This document shows, piece after piece, positions 8,167 to 16,754 of a DNA stretch of 64,000 nt. The position numbers and the translations under genes were made by a program. Under the pieces are notes generated by a model. That model was not told where the DNA came from, did no database searches, and saw only the letters and a list, made by a program, of their open reading frames with translations. The DNA comes from Streptomyces chartreusis (lineage in GTDB: Bacteria > Actinomycetota > Actinomycetes > Streptomycetales > Streptomycetaceae), in the NCBI RefSeq assembly GCF_008704715.1, contig NZ_CP023689.1, forward strand, positions 8,432,001 to 8,496,000, given 5' to 3'. Every line of letters starts with the position of its first letter. Within the stretch, counting starts at the first letter, position 1.

Positions 8167-9344
8167 CCGACGCCGCCGAACTGCGCCGACGTACGGCCGA
8201 GTTGCTGGCCGCGCATCCCCCGGCCACGACCGACCGCCTGGACTTCCTGCGCGCCCGCTTCGACGCCGGACTCGCGTGGGTGCACTACCCCGAGGGTCTC
8301 GGCGGTCTCGGCGCGCCCCGCTCCCTCCAGGCCGTCGTGGACGCCGAACTGGAGGCCGCCGGCGCCCCCGACAACGAGCCTCGGCGCATCGGCATCGGCC
8401 TCGGCATGGCCGCGCCGACGATCCTCAAGTACGGCACCGAGGAGCAGAAGCAGCGCTATCTGCGACCCCTGTGGACCGGCGAGGAGGTCTGGTGCCAGCT
8501 CTTCAGCGAGCCCGGCGCCGGGTCCGACCTCGCGGCGCTCGGCACTCGCGCCGTCCGGGAGGGCGACGACTGGGTCGTCAACGGGCAGAAGGTGTGGACG
8601 TCCAGCGCCCACATCGCCCGCTGGGCCATCCTCATCGCCCGCACCGACCCGGACGTGCCCAAGCACGCCGGCATCACCTACTTCCTGTGCGACATGACCG
8701 ACCCCGGGGTCGACGTCCGGCCGCTGCGCCAGATCACCGGCGAGGCCGAGTTCAACGAGGTGTTCCTGACCGACGTCCGCATCCCGGACTCCCGGCGCCT
8801 GGGCGAGATCGGCGACGGCTGGAAGGTCGCGCAGACCACCCTCAACAACGAACGCGTCGCCATCGGCGGCATGCGGCTGCCCCGCGAGGGCGGCATGATC
8901 GGCCCGGTCGTGAAGACCTGGCGCGAGCGGCCCGAGCTGCGCACCCACGACCTCCACCAGCGGCTGCTGAAGCTGTGGGTCGAGTCCGAGGTCTCCCGCC
9001 TCACCGCCGAACGGCTCCGCCAGCAACTCGTCGCCGGCCAGCCCGGCCCCGAGGGCGCCGGCATGAAGCTCGCCTTCGCCCGGCTCAACCAGGAGATCAG
9101 CGGCCTGGAGGTCGAACTCCGCGGCGAGGAGGGCCTGTTGTACGACGACTGGACCATGCGCCGCCCGGAGCTCGTGGACTTCACCGGCCGTGACGCCGGC
9201 TACCGCTATCTGCGCTCCAAGGGCAACAGCATCGAGGGCGGGACCAGCGAGGTCCTGCTGAACATCGTCGCCGAACGCGTCCTCGGCCTGCCCGCCGAGC
9301 CGCGCACCGACAAGGACGTCGCCTGGAAGGACCTGTCCCGATGA
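8163..9344 (+). CDS. Acyl-CoA dehydrogenase (large, operon partner 1)
   Basis: 393 residues with the full three-domain acyl-CoA dehydrogenase layout. Seen are WCQLFSEPGAGSDLAALGTRA (flavin-contacting loop), VNGQKVWTSSAHIARWAILIART (beta domain) and the C-terminal KGNSIEGGTSEVLLNIVAERVLG. It lies between a quinone oxidoreductase and a second dehydrogenase with four-base ATGA overlaps on both sides, so the three products are translated together. Two adjacent divergent acyl-CoA dehydrogenases often form heteromers in actinomycetes, notably in sterol or branched acyl-CoA degradation; that is a possibility here, not something the sequence proves. Confidence 0.9.
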   Translation: MTDAAELRRRTAELLAAHPPATTDRLDFLRARFDAGLAWVHYPEGLGGLGAPRSLQAVVDAELEAAGAPDNEPRRIGIGLGMAAPTILKYGTEEQKQRYLRPLWTGEEVWCQLFSEPGAGSDLAALGTRAVREGDDWVVNGQKVWTSSAHIARWAILIARTDPDVPKHAGITYFLCDMTDPGVDVRPLRQITGEAEFNEVFLTDVRIPDSRRLGEIGDGWKVAQTTLNNERVAIGGMRLPREGGMIGPVVKTWRERPELRTHDLHQRLLKLWVESEVSRLTAERLRQQLVAGQPGPEGAGMKLAFARLNQEISGLEVELRGEEGLLYDDWTMRRPELVDFTGRDAGYRYLRSKGNSIEGGTSEVLLNIVAERVLGLPAEPRTDKDVAWKDLSR

Positions 9345-10417
9345 CCGATCTTCTCTACTCCGAGGAGGAAGAGGCGCTGCGGGCCGCCGTACGGGACCTG
9401 CTGAGCGACCACTGCGACGCGCCCGGTGTCATCGCGCGCACCGAGTCGGGCACCCCGCACGACCTGGCGGCGTGGAAGGCCCTCGCCGACGGCATGGGCC
9501 TGGCCGGGCTCCTGGTCCCGGAGGACCGGGGCGGCCAGGGCGCCACGCACCGCGAAGCCGCCGTCGTCCTCGAGGAGCTGGGCCGCGCGGTCGCCCCCGT
9601 GCCCTACCTGACGAGCGCCGTGGTCGCCACGGAGGCACTGCTGGCCTGCGACGCCGAGGGCGGTCTGCTCGCCGAGCTCGCCTCCGGGCGCCGCATCGGC
9701 GCCCTCACCGTCGCGCTGAACGTCGCCCCCGGCGGCGCCTACAAGGTCGTACGGCATGAGAACGGCGCCCTGCACGGGGAGTTGACGGCCATCGCGGACG
9801 CCGCCGTCGCCGATGTGCTGCTGGTGCCCGCGGACGACGGCGGGCTGTACGCGGTCGACGCCGACGCCGTGACCGTCGCCCCGCAGGCGTCCCTGGACCT
9901 GACCCGGCCCGTCGCCACGGTCACCCTGGACGGTGCGCCCGGCCGGCTGCTGGGCGACGCCGAGCCCGCCGTACGACGCGCCCTGCGCGCCGGCGCCGGA
10001 CTGCTCGCCTCCGAGCAACTCGGGCTCGCCGAATGGACGTTGACCGAGACGGTCCGCTACCTGAAGGAACGCAAGCAGTTCAACCGGCCCGTCGGCGGCT
10101 TCCAGGCGATCAAGCACCGGCTCGCCCAGCTGTGGCTGGAGGTCGTCAACCTGCGCGCCGCCGCCCGCAACGCCGCCGACGCGCTCTCGACCGGCGAGGA
10201 CGTCGGCGTGGCGGTCGCCGTCGCACAGGCCTACGCGGCGCCCGTCGCCGTGCACGCCGCCGAGGAGGCCCTCCAGCTGCACGCCGGCATCGGGATGACC
10301 TGGGAGCACCCGGTGCATCTGTACCTGAAGCGCGCGAAGGCCGACTCGATCGCCTACGGCACCGCAGGCGCCCACCGCGAGGCACTGGCCGAAACCATCG
10401 ACCTCCCGGCCCCCTGA
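9341..10417 (+). CDS. Acyl-CoA dehydrogenase (short, operon partner 2)
   Basis: 358 residues. It is recognisably the same superfamily as its upstream neighbour (LYSEEEEALRAAVRDLLSDHC; MGLAGLLVPEDRGGQGATHREAAVVLEELGRAVAPVPYL; TVRYLKERKQFNRPVGGFQAIKHRLAQLWLEV) but its middle beta domain is shorter and diverged. The C-terminal IGMTWEHPVHLYLKRAKAD replaces the usual EGTSEIQ segment, so the catalytic glutamate must come from elsewhere, perhaps from the partner subunit. This asymmetry fits alpha2-beta2 acyl-CoA dehydrogenases. It overlaps the upstream gene by four bases (ATGA). A strong terminator follows. Confidence 0.88.
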   Translation: MTDLLYSEEEEALRAAVRDLLSDHCDAPGVIARTESGTPHDLAAWKALADGMGLAGLLVPEDRGGQGATHREAAVVLEELGRAVAPVPYLTSAVVATEALLACDAEGGLLAELASGRRIGALTVALNVAPGGAYKVVRHENGALHGELTAIADAAVADVLLVPADDGGLYAVDADAVTVAPQASLDLTRPVATVTLDGAPGRLLGDAEPAVRRALRAGAGLLASEQLGLAEWTLTETVRYLKERKQFNRPVGGFQAIKHRLAQLWLEVVNLRAAARNAADALSTGEDVGVAVAVAQAYAAPVAVHAAEEALQLHAGIGMTWEHPVHLYLKRAKADSIAYGTAGAHREALAETIDLPAP

Positions 10418-10442
10418 CGTACACCTGGACAAAGCCCGCGAG

Positions 10443-10472
10443 AAGCCCGCCCCACCTGGGGCGGGCTTTCTT
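10443..10472 (+). terminator. Rho-independent terminator of acyl-CoA operon
   Basis: A perfect 11-bp stem AAGCCCGCCCC / GGGGCGGGCTT encloses a four-base ACCT loop and is followed by TTTCTT-like residues. It lies 25 bases after the last stop codon. Confidence 0.85.
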
Positions 10473-10603
10473 GTGCGCCCTGCGCGGACGAAGTGAACGA
10501 GGGACGGCGGTCCGGCCAACTCCCCGCAAGGGCACTGCTGTTCGGGCCGTTCGGAATCGCATACTCGCAGCGGTTCCATCCGACCCTGTCAGGGAGGCAG
10601 AGC

Positions 10604-11467
10604 ATGGCCCTCACCACCCGTCGCAGAGCCCTCACCACCCTCGGCGCCGCCCTCGCGGGCGCGGCCGCCCTGCCCGCCACGCAGGCGCTGGCCGGCGAAC
10701 GAGGGCACGGCCCGCGCCCGTTGTGGCCGGCCCACGCCCACAACGACTACGAGCACCCGCGCCCTCTCCTGGACGCCCTCGACCACCGCTTCGGCAGCCT
10801 CGAGGCCGACATCTACCTCGTGGGCGACCAGCTCCTCGTCGCCCACGACCCCGAGGACCTCGACCCCAGCCGCACCCTGGAGTCCCTCTACCTCGACCCG
10901 CTGGCCGCCCGCGTCAAGGCCAACCACGGCTCCGTGTACCGGGGACACCGCAGGCCGATCCAGCTGCTCATCGACATCAAGACCGAGGGCTCCTCGACGT
11001 ACCTCGAACTCGACCGGCACCTGGCGCGCCACAAGCACCTGTTCACGACCTACGCCCACGGCCGGGTGTTCCAGGGCCCGGTGACCGCCGTCATCTCCGG
11101 CGACCGTGCCGCCCGTGCGCCGATGGAGGCGCAGAAGCTGCGCCGTGCCTTCTACGACGGCCGCCTCGCCGACCTCGGCACCTCCGCGCCCGCCTCATTC
11201 GTCCCGCTCATCAGTGACAACTGGACGCTGAACTTCACCTGGCTCGGCGTGGGCGCCTTCCCGGACGCCGAACGGCGCAAGCTGCGCGGCATCGTGCGGG
11301 CGGCGCACTCGCGCGGTCAGAAGGTCCGCTTCTGGGCCACCCCGGACGTGGCGGGCCCCGCGCGCGACGCGCTGTGGGGCGAGCTGCTCGCCGCCGGCGT
11401 CGACTTCCTCAACACCGACGACCTCGCCGGTCTGGAGGCGTTCCTCGACGCCCACCGGACGGTCTAG
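10604..11467 (+). CDS. Secreted glycerophosphodiester-phosphodiesterase-like protein
   Basis: 287 residues. The N-terminus MALTTRRRALTTLGAALAGAAALPATQALA is a Tat-type signal peptide with consecutive arginines and Ala-x-Ala cleavage site. The mature part is a TIM-barrel of the PI-PLC/GDPD superfamily: WPAHAHNDYEHPRPLLDAL gives the first catalytic histidine, GSLEADIYLVGDQLLVAHD the metal-binding Glu-x-Asp and the second histidine, and LLIDIKTEG a later strand. It is probably exported and cleaves a phosphodiester, though the natural substrate is unknown. The ATG at 10604 has AGGGAGG upstream. It appears monocistronic. Confidence 0.8.
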   Translation: MALTTRRRALTTLGAALAGAAALPATQALAGERGHGPRPLWPAHAHNDYEHPRPLLDALDHRFGSLEADIYLVGDQLLVAHDPEDLDPSRTLESLYLDPLAARVKANHGSVYRGHRRPIQLLIDIKTEGSSTYLELDRHLARHKHLFTTYAHGRVFQGPVTAVISGDRAARAPMEAQKLRRAFYDGRLADLGTSAPASFVPLISDNWTLNFTWLGVGAFPDAERRKLRGIVRAAHSRGQKVRFWATPDVAGPARDALWGELLAAGVDFLNTDDLAGLEAFLDAHRTV

Positions 11468-11593
11468 CGCCGCATCGCGGAACACCACTCGTTCGGCCTA
11501 CAGGTCAGCCGCCCGGACGAACCCTCCGCTACGCCACACTTGCCGCCGAACGCCGTGAAACCGGGCAAGGCGGCGTGGCGGAGGAGATTGACG

Positions 11594-11788
11594 ATGGCCA
11601 TTTCCATCTCTGTGGTGCTGCTGCTGTTCATCCTGGCGGTGATCTTCGTACGCAACGGCGGGCTGAAGATCACCCATGCGCTGGTGTGCCTGCTGCTCGG
11701 CTTCTATCTGGCCAGCACGAGCATGGCGCCCACCATCAACAGCGGCCTGACGGCCACGGCGGACATCGTGAGCAGTCTCAGACCGTGA
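11594..11788 (+). CDS. Small membrane protein of unknown function
   Basis: 64 residues, too short for confident family assignment. Two hydrophobic segments are evident, residues about 3-18 (ISISVVLLLFILAVIFV) and 28-42 (HALVCLLLGFYLAST), separated by a short polar turn RNGGLKITH. The C-terminus (SMAPTINSGLTATADIVSSLRP) is polar. Proteins of this shape occur widely in Streptomyces without known function. The ATG at 11594 follows GGAGGA at a good distance. It lies tail to tail with the next gene, 16 bases apart. Confidence 0.7.
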   Translation: MAISISVVLLLFILAVIFVRNGGLKITHALVCLLLGFYLASTSMAPTINSGLTATADIVSSLRP

Positions 11789-11804
11789 CCGTCAGGGGCG
11801 CCGG

Positions 11805-13043
11805 TCAGAGGGCCGAGAAGACCCCGATGCCGTTGGGCACGGCGCGTTCCCTGCCGTCGGACGGGTGGTTGCGCACGGACACCGCCGCCGCTCCCGGCTC
11901 GCGCGCGACCAGCGTCGAGGAGCCGCCGCCGTCCAGGCTGAAGGCGTCCACCGAGCCCAGGTCCCGCATCACGGAAGCGACCTCCGCGATGGTCAGCCCG
12001 GTGCGGAACTCGGGCGCGCCGTCCAGCGCGAGCAGCACCAGACGCCGGCCGTGGTCCGCGATGCCCACGGCGGTGCGCACCGCCGAGGCCCGGTCGTCCA
12101 GGCCGGGCAGCGGCTGCCCGTCGTCGAGGACCGGATAGCCGCCGAGCGCGAAGAGGTACGGGATCCGGGACGACGACGCCACCAGCCGGTGCCGCACCGA
12201 CACCGGCTCGCCCGTGAAGAACTTCCGCAGTTGCTGCGCGCCCGCCTCCCGGCCCACCAGCACGGTGGTGCCCGGGGCGATCGGGCCGCTCCCGGGTGAG
12301 TCGGCCGTCGACACGACCTGGCCGTGACGGACCGTCACCTCGTAGGTGTCCGTGCTGCACGGGGCCGCCCGGTCGGTGTCCGTGCCGCAGGTGGCGCGCA
12401 TCCGGGAGACGCTGCCCCACTTGGACGTGAACGCCCCGATGGTGCCCACCGGCAGCGCGTACTGGTTCAGCCCGCCCAGCGGGAGGCGGCCCTCGGGAGT
12501 GCGGATGGAGCCGGACAGGCTCAGTCCGTCCATCCGGGCGCGGCGGTCCACGCCCACGCCGAACACGTCCTCGGTGCTCGTGCCGGGCGGCAGCGCGGGA
12601 CCGAAGCGCTGGCCGTTCGGCACCGCCGCCTTCAGGGCCCGGCCGCTCGCGATCACCGGCCCCACGCTCGCGCCCGTCGCCTCGACGCCGGGGTGCTGGG
12701 TCTCGCTGATGTTGAAGAAGTCGCCGTTCACGCCCGCCACCGCACCCTGAGCGGTGGCCTGCTGGGAGACGGTGGCCCGCGCCGCCACCGCACCCGGGTA
12801 CAGCAGATCGAGCCGGACGCGCGGATCACGGAGGTCGACGCTGAGGACGTGCGCGTGCGCCGTGCCCTTCGCCGCCGGGATGTCGAACTCCTCGTAGCCG
12901 ACGCCCGGCGCGACCGGAGTGGGCTGCTGCGCGGCGCCGGCCGGTGCCGCCCCCACCAGGGCCGCACCGGCCAGCGCGCCGAGTGCTGTGATCAGCGTGA
13001 GTGCCGCTCTCGCTGATGCGAATCGTTTCTGACGAAGCGTCAC
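11805..13043 (-). CDS. Secreted phosphodiester glycosidase (NAGPA/DUF2233-like)
   Basis: 412 residues. After a signal peptide ending near AGAA, the protein shows the NAGPA-type phosphodiester glycosidase fold: VAGVNGDFFNISE, TAVGIADHGRRLVLLALDG, MRDLGSVDAFSLDGGGSSTLVAR and NHPSDGRERAVPNGIGVF. These proteins hydrolyse sugar phosphodiesters in extracellular polymers. The GTG at 13043 was chosen because AGGGGG lies seven bases before it; a TTG at 13067 is possible but lacks a ribosome binding site. No partner gene is evident nearby. Confidence 0.78.
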   Translation of the reverse strand: MTLRQKRFASARAALTLITALGALAGAALVGAAPAGAAQQPTPVAPGVGYEEFDIPAAKGTAHAHVLSVDLRDPRVRLDLLYPGAVAARATVSQQATAQGAVAGVNGDFFNISETQHPGVEATGASVGPVIASGRALKAAVPNGQRFGPALPPGTSTEDVFGVGVDRRARMDGLSLSGSIRTPEGRLPLGGLNQYALPVGTIGAFTSKWGSVSRMRATCGTDTDRAAPCSTDTYEVTVRHGQVVSTADSPGSGPIAPGTTVLVGREAGAQQLRKFFTGEPVSVRHRLVASSSRIPYLFALGGYPVLDDGQPLPGLDDRASAVRTAVGIADHGRRLVLLALDGAPEFRTGLTIAEVASVMRDLGSVDAFSLDGGGSSTLVAREPGAAAVSVRNHPSDGRERAVPNGIGVFSAL

Positions 13044-13119
13044 ACGTGCCCCCTGAGGTCTCGTCAAATGTCGCAGGACTCAGGGGAAGTGCACCAGACG
13101 GCGATGACCGGCCGGGGAT

Positions 13120-13479
13120 CTAGGCGCCGACGACGCGAGAACGGGTGAGGAAACGCACCCCCTCGGGTGCCTCCAGCGAGAAGCCGCTGCCCCGCCCCTC
13201 GACCACGTCGACGATCAGCCGGGTGTGGCTCCACGCCTCGTACTGACTGCGTGACATCCAGAACGTCACGGGCTCCACCACTCCCTCGACGTGCAGCTCC
13301 GCGAGCAGGACGTCCGAGTTGCCGGTCCGGAACTCGCCCTCCGGGTAGCACATGGGCGCGCTGCCGTCGCAGCAGCCGCCCGACTGGTGGAACATCAGCG
13401 GGCCGTGCGTGGCGCGCAGACGGCGCAGCAGCTCGGCGGCCGCGGGGGTGAGTTCGACACGCGGGGTCTCCTCATACAT
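13120..13479 (-). CDS. DUF779 family protein
   Basis: 119 residues. It carries the DUF779 signature: LRATHGPLMFHQSGGCCDGSAPMCYPEGEF with paired cysteines, then SRSQYEAWSHTRLIVDVVEGRGSGFSLEAPEGVRFLTRSRV. In many bacteria the gene lies beside an acetaldehyde-type aldehyde dehydrogenase; here that partner is absent locally, although an ALDH of that group occurs at the far right edge. The cysteine cluster suggests metal or thiol chemistry, but the function is unknown. The start at 13479 lacks a strong ribosome binding site. Confidence 0.85.
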   Translation of the reverse strand: MYEETPRVELTPAAAELLRRLRATHGPLMFHQSGGCCDGSAPMCYPEGEFRTGNSDVLLAELHVEGVVEPVTFWMSRSQYEAWSHTRLIVDVVEGRGSGFSLEAPEGVRFLTRSRVVGA

Positions 13480-13497
13480 GGAGCAAGGGCAGCACGG

Positions 13498-13524
13498 GCA
13501 ACGTTGCGAGAGGGTTGCACCCTT
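13498..13524. promoter_or_regulatory. Palindromes between DUF779 and SARP genes
   Basis: GCAACGTTGC (13498-13507) is a perfect palindrome and AGGGT-TGC-ACCCT (13512-13524) a second one, both in the 87-base divergent gap. GTTGC recurs at an 11-base interval (13503 and 13514). Either regulator binding or self-regulation by the SARP protein is possible. Confidence 0.35.
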
Positions 13525-13566
13525 CCGGCCACCCTTCTCACCACCCGTTCTGACTAACCTGCACGG

Positions 13567-16500
13567 GTGACCATCGAGTTGACGCTGCTGACGTCCGTCG
13601 CGCACCGGGGCAAGGAGATCACCGCGCCCCGGCTGCGCGGTCTGCTCGCGCTGCTGGCCGGGGAGCCGCGGGCGGGATGCGGCACCGGACGTCTCGTGGC
13701 CGGGCTGTGGCCGGACGAACAGCCGGAGAACCCGACCAAGGCGTTGCAGATCCTGGTCTCCCGGGCCCGCTCCCTGCTGGGCCGCGAGGTCATCGCCGGC
13801 ACCCCCACCGGCTACCGCATCGCCCTGCGCGAGGACCAGGTCGACGCCTGGGCCGTGCAGCTGCATGTCGCCGCGAGCACGGAGAAGGCGCGGGCCGGCG
13901 ACCATCACGGCGCGGTCGCGGAGGCGGAGGCGGGGCTCGCCCTGTGGGACGCCGGCCCCGCGGAGGGCGGTCCCCTCGATGACCCGGTGACGGGCCTGCG
14001 CCTCGAACTCGCCGCCGAGCACACGGCGTTGACCCGGCTGCGGGCGCTGTCGCTGGCCCGCTCCGGCCGCCGGGAGGAGGCGGTGGGGCCGCTCGGCGAG
14101 CTGGTGGACGCCCATCCGCTGGACGAGGAGCAGCTGCTGGAGCTGATGCGCTGTCAGGCGGTCACCGCCGGAGCGGCCGCCGCGCTGACGTCGTACGACG
14201 ACCACCGGCGCCGTCTGCGCGACGAGCTCGGTACGGATCCGGGCCCCGCCCTGCAGGAGCTGCACCAGGAACTGCTGCGCGGGCAGGCGCCGGCCGTGCG
14301 GCGCGGGGTGCCGCACGAGCCCAATCCGCTGCTCGGGCGGGACGCCGACATCGCCGCCGTGACGCGGCTGATCCACAGCTCCCGGGTCACCTCGATCGTC
14401 GGGCCGGGCGGGCTCGGCAAGACCCGTCTCGCCGGTGCCGTCGCCCGGGAGGCCGAGCACCGGGTCGTGCACCTGGTGCCGCTCGCCGGGGTCGGCCGCG
14501 ACGCGGACGTGGCCGCCGAGGTCGCCTCGGCGCTCGGCGCCGGTGAGGGCCCGCGCGAGGCCGGACCGCTCGCCGGCATCGTCGGCGCCCTCGGGCCCGG
14601 GTCCGCGCTGCTCGTCCTGGACAACTGCGAGCAGGTCGTCTCCGGTGTCGCCGACCTGGTGCGGGCCCTGGTGTCGATGACCCGGAACGTCAGCGTCCTC
14701 ACCACCAGCCGCGCCCCGCTCGGACTGTCGTCCGAGGCCGTCCACCCGTTGCCCGAACTGGACGCGCGTACCACCGTCGAGCTGTTCGAACAGCGTGCCC
14801 GCGCCGCCCGGCCCGACGCCGAACTGCCCGCCGACGCCGTGGCCGACCTGTGCCGCCGCCTCGACGGACTGCCCCTCGCCACCGAGCTGGCCGCCGCCCG
14901 GGTGCGTGTGATGTCGGTCGCCGAGATCGCGCGCCGCCTCGAGGACCGGTTCGCCCTGCTGCGCGGCGGACCGCGGGACGCGCCCCGGCGGCACCGCACC
15001 CTGCACGCCGTCGTCGACTGGAGCTGGAACCTCCTCGAACCCGACGGCCGAGCAGCCCTGCGCGCCCTGTCGGTCCTCCCCGGCGGCTTCACCACCGAGG
15101 CCGCCGCACATCTCACCGGCAGCCGTGACGTGCTGGATGTGCTGGACGTCCTTGAGGACCTCGTCGACCAGTCGCTGCTCAAGGTCACCGACACCGCGCA
15201 CGGCGCACGCTTCCGGATGCTGGAGACCGTGCGGGAGTTCGCCGCCGCCCATCGGGAGCAGGCCGGGGAGGAGGACCTGGTCGAGGACCGGTTCACGGGA
15301 TGGGCGCGGGAGTTCGGGGTCACCCACCACGACGCGCCGTTCGGAGCGGAGCCGGTCGCCTCCTGGCAGCTCATCCGCGCCGAGCAGGACAACCTGGTCC
15401 AGGCGCTGCGGCTCGCACTCGCCCGCGACGACGCGGACACGTCCGCCGCCGTGGCCGCCGTACTCAGCGCCCTGTGGACCACCGAGGCCAACTACACGCG
15501 GCTGATGGCCCTGGCCGACGACACCGCGCCGCTGCTGGCCCGGCACCGGCCCGCGCCCGCGTACGTCGAGCCGACCCGTACCGCCCTCGCCCTGATGACC
15601 GTCACCCTCTTCCTCGCCCACGGAGCCGGTGCCGTGCGCCCGTTGGCCGGCCTGCGCAGGCTTCCCTCCGCGCCGCCCGACACCCTGGTCCGGGCCGCGT
15701 CCACCGTGCTGTGCGCGCTGCCGGAGATCCTCGCCTCCGGTGACCGCAAGCCACTGGAGGCGCTCTGCTCCGGTGACGTGCCCCTGCTCGCGGGCGTCGC
15801 CAACTGCGTGGCGAGCTATCTGTGGGAGAGCGAGCACGACCCGGAACGGGCCCTGGAGGCGGCCCGCGGGATGCTCGACGCCTTCGCGGACCGGGATGTC
15901 CCGCTGCTGCGGTACTGGCCGCAGGCCCGGATCGGTGAGCTGTGCCTGCGCATGGAGCGCGGCGCGGAGGCGATCGGCCCCATGCGGAGCGCGATGGCGG
16001 AGCTGGAGCACTTCGGCGAGGGGCAGGACCCGGTCGGACTGAGCTGGGGGCTGATGCTCGCCCACCTCCAGACCGGCGACCTCGAAGCGGCCGAGCACTG
16101 GCTGGAACACGCCCTGCGGCACCAGCCCGAGGGCATGACCCCGGACGCGTACGCGCCCGACCTGGGCGCCCGCGGCGAGATCGCCCTCGCCCGGGGCGAC
16201 ATCGAGACCGGCCTCGGCCTGTGGCGCCGGGCCGTCGCCCGCATGGAACGCGGGGCGAGCCCCGTCCGCGGCGGCGAACCCCTGCTGGAGGGCTGGCGGC
16301 TGGAGTTGCAGGCCGTCGCCCTGACCGCCCACGCCCGGCACGGCCGCACCGACCTCGTGGCACCCCTCGCAGGCGCGCTCCCCGAGCGTCTGACGACCCT
16401 GCTGACCCGGCCTTCGATCGCCGCGCGCCCCACGACGGCGGACCTCCCCGTCCAGGGCGCGCTGCTGCTCGCTCTCGGCACCGCCGACCTGGCCGACGGG

Positions 16501-16713
16501 GATCCCGTGCGCGGCGTACGGCTGATCGCGCTGGCGGACGGCTTTCGCTGCCTGCGCAACTTCCAGCCGACGATGTCCTCCGCCCGGGCCCGGCAGGACG
16601 CGGAGAACGCCGATCGGGCGGCGTACCAGGAGGCGATGGCCGAGTACGCCGCCCTGGACCCGGACGCGCTGCGCGAGGCCGCGCTCGGGCTGCTGGGGGT
16701 GCGGACCGGCTGA
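13567..16713 (+). CDS. SARP/AfsR-type regulator with NB-ARC ATPase domain
   Basis: 1048 residues. Residues 1-90 form an OmpR-type winged helix and 95-245 a BTAD domain, the SARP DNA-binding unit. Residues about 255-520 form an NTPase of the AfsR/NB-ARC class with Walker A GPGGLGKTR and Walker B ALLVLDNCEQV. The C-terminal half is helical and repeat-rich, with TPR-like pairs such as GDLEAAEHWLEHALRH. Such proteins activate secondary-metabolite or development genes by binding direct repeats of 11-base period. The GTG at 13567 has TAACCT eight bases before it and no ribosome binding site, suggesting a leaderless mRNA. The neighbouring P450 is a candidate target. Confidence 0.88.
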   Translation: MTIELTLLTSVAHRGKEITAPRLRGLLALLAGEPRAGCGTGRLVAGLWPDEQPENPTKALQILVSRARSLLGREVIAGTPTGYRIALREDQVDAWAVQLHVAASTEKARAGDHHGAVAEAEAGLALWDAGPAEGGPLDDPVTGLRLELAAEHTALTRLRALSLARSGRREEAVGPLGELVDAHPLDEEQLLELMRCQAVTAGAAAALTSYDDHRRRLRDELGTDPGPALQELHQELLRGQAPAVRRGVPHEPNPLLGRDADIAAVTRLIHSSRVTSIVGPGGLGKTRLAGAVAREAEHRVVHLVPLAGVGRDADVAAEVASALGAGEGPREAGPLAGIVGALGPGSALLVLDNCEQVVSGVADLVRALVSMTRNVSVLTTSRAPLGLSSEAVHPLPELDARTTVELFEQRARAARPDAELPADAVADLCRRLDGLPLATELAAARVRVMSVAEIARRLEDRFALLRGGPRDAPRRHRTLHAVVDWSWNLLEPDGRAALRALSVLPGGFTTEAAAHLTGSRDVLDVLDVLEDLVDQSLLKVTDTAHGARFRMLETVREFAAAHREQAGEEDLVEDRFTGWAREFGVTHHDAPFGAEPVASWQLIRAEQDNLVQALRLALARDDADTSAAVAAVLSALWTTEANYTRLMALADDTAPLLARHRPAPAYVEPTRTALALMTVTLFLAHGAGAVRPLAGLRRLPSAPPDTLVRAASTVLCALPEILASGDRKPLEALCSGDVPLLAGVANCVASYLWESEHDPERALEAARGMLDAFADRDVPLLRYWPQARIGELCLRMERGAEAIGPMRSAMAELEHFGEGQDPVGLSWGLMLAHLQTGDLEAAEHWLEHALRHQPEGMTPDAYAPDLGARGEIALARGDIETGLGLWRRAVARMERGASPVRGGEPLLEGWRLELQAVALTAHARHGRTDLVAPLAGALPERLTTLLTRPSIAARPTTADLPVQGALLLALGTADLADGDPVRGVRLIALADGFRCLRNFQPTMSSARARQDAENADRAAYQEAMAEYAALDPDALREAALGLLGVRTG

Positions 16714-16754
16714 GGCGCCGGCCCCGCGCAGCAGGCATGCCCATGCCGGCACGC

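Noticed and set aside
13043..13067. TTG 13067 as start of the phosphodiester glycosidase
   Set aside because: No ribosome binding site lies upstream of the TTG, while GTG 13043 has AGGGGG seven bases before it.
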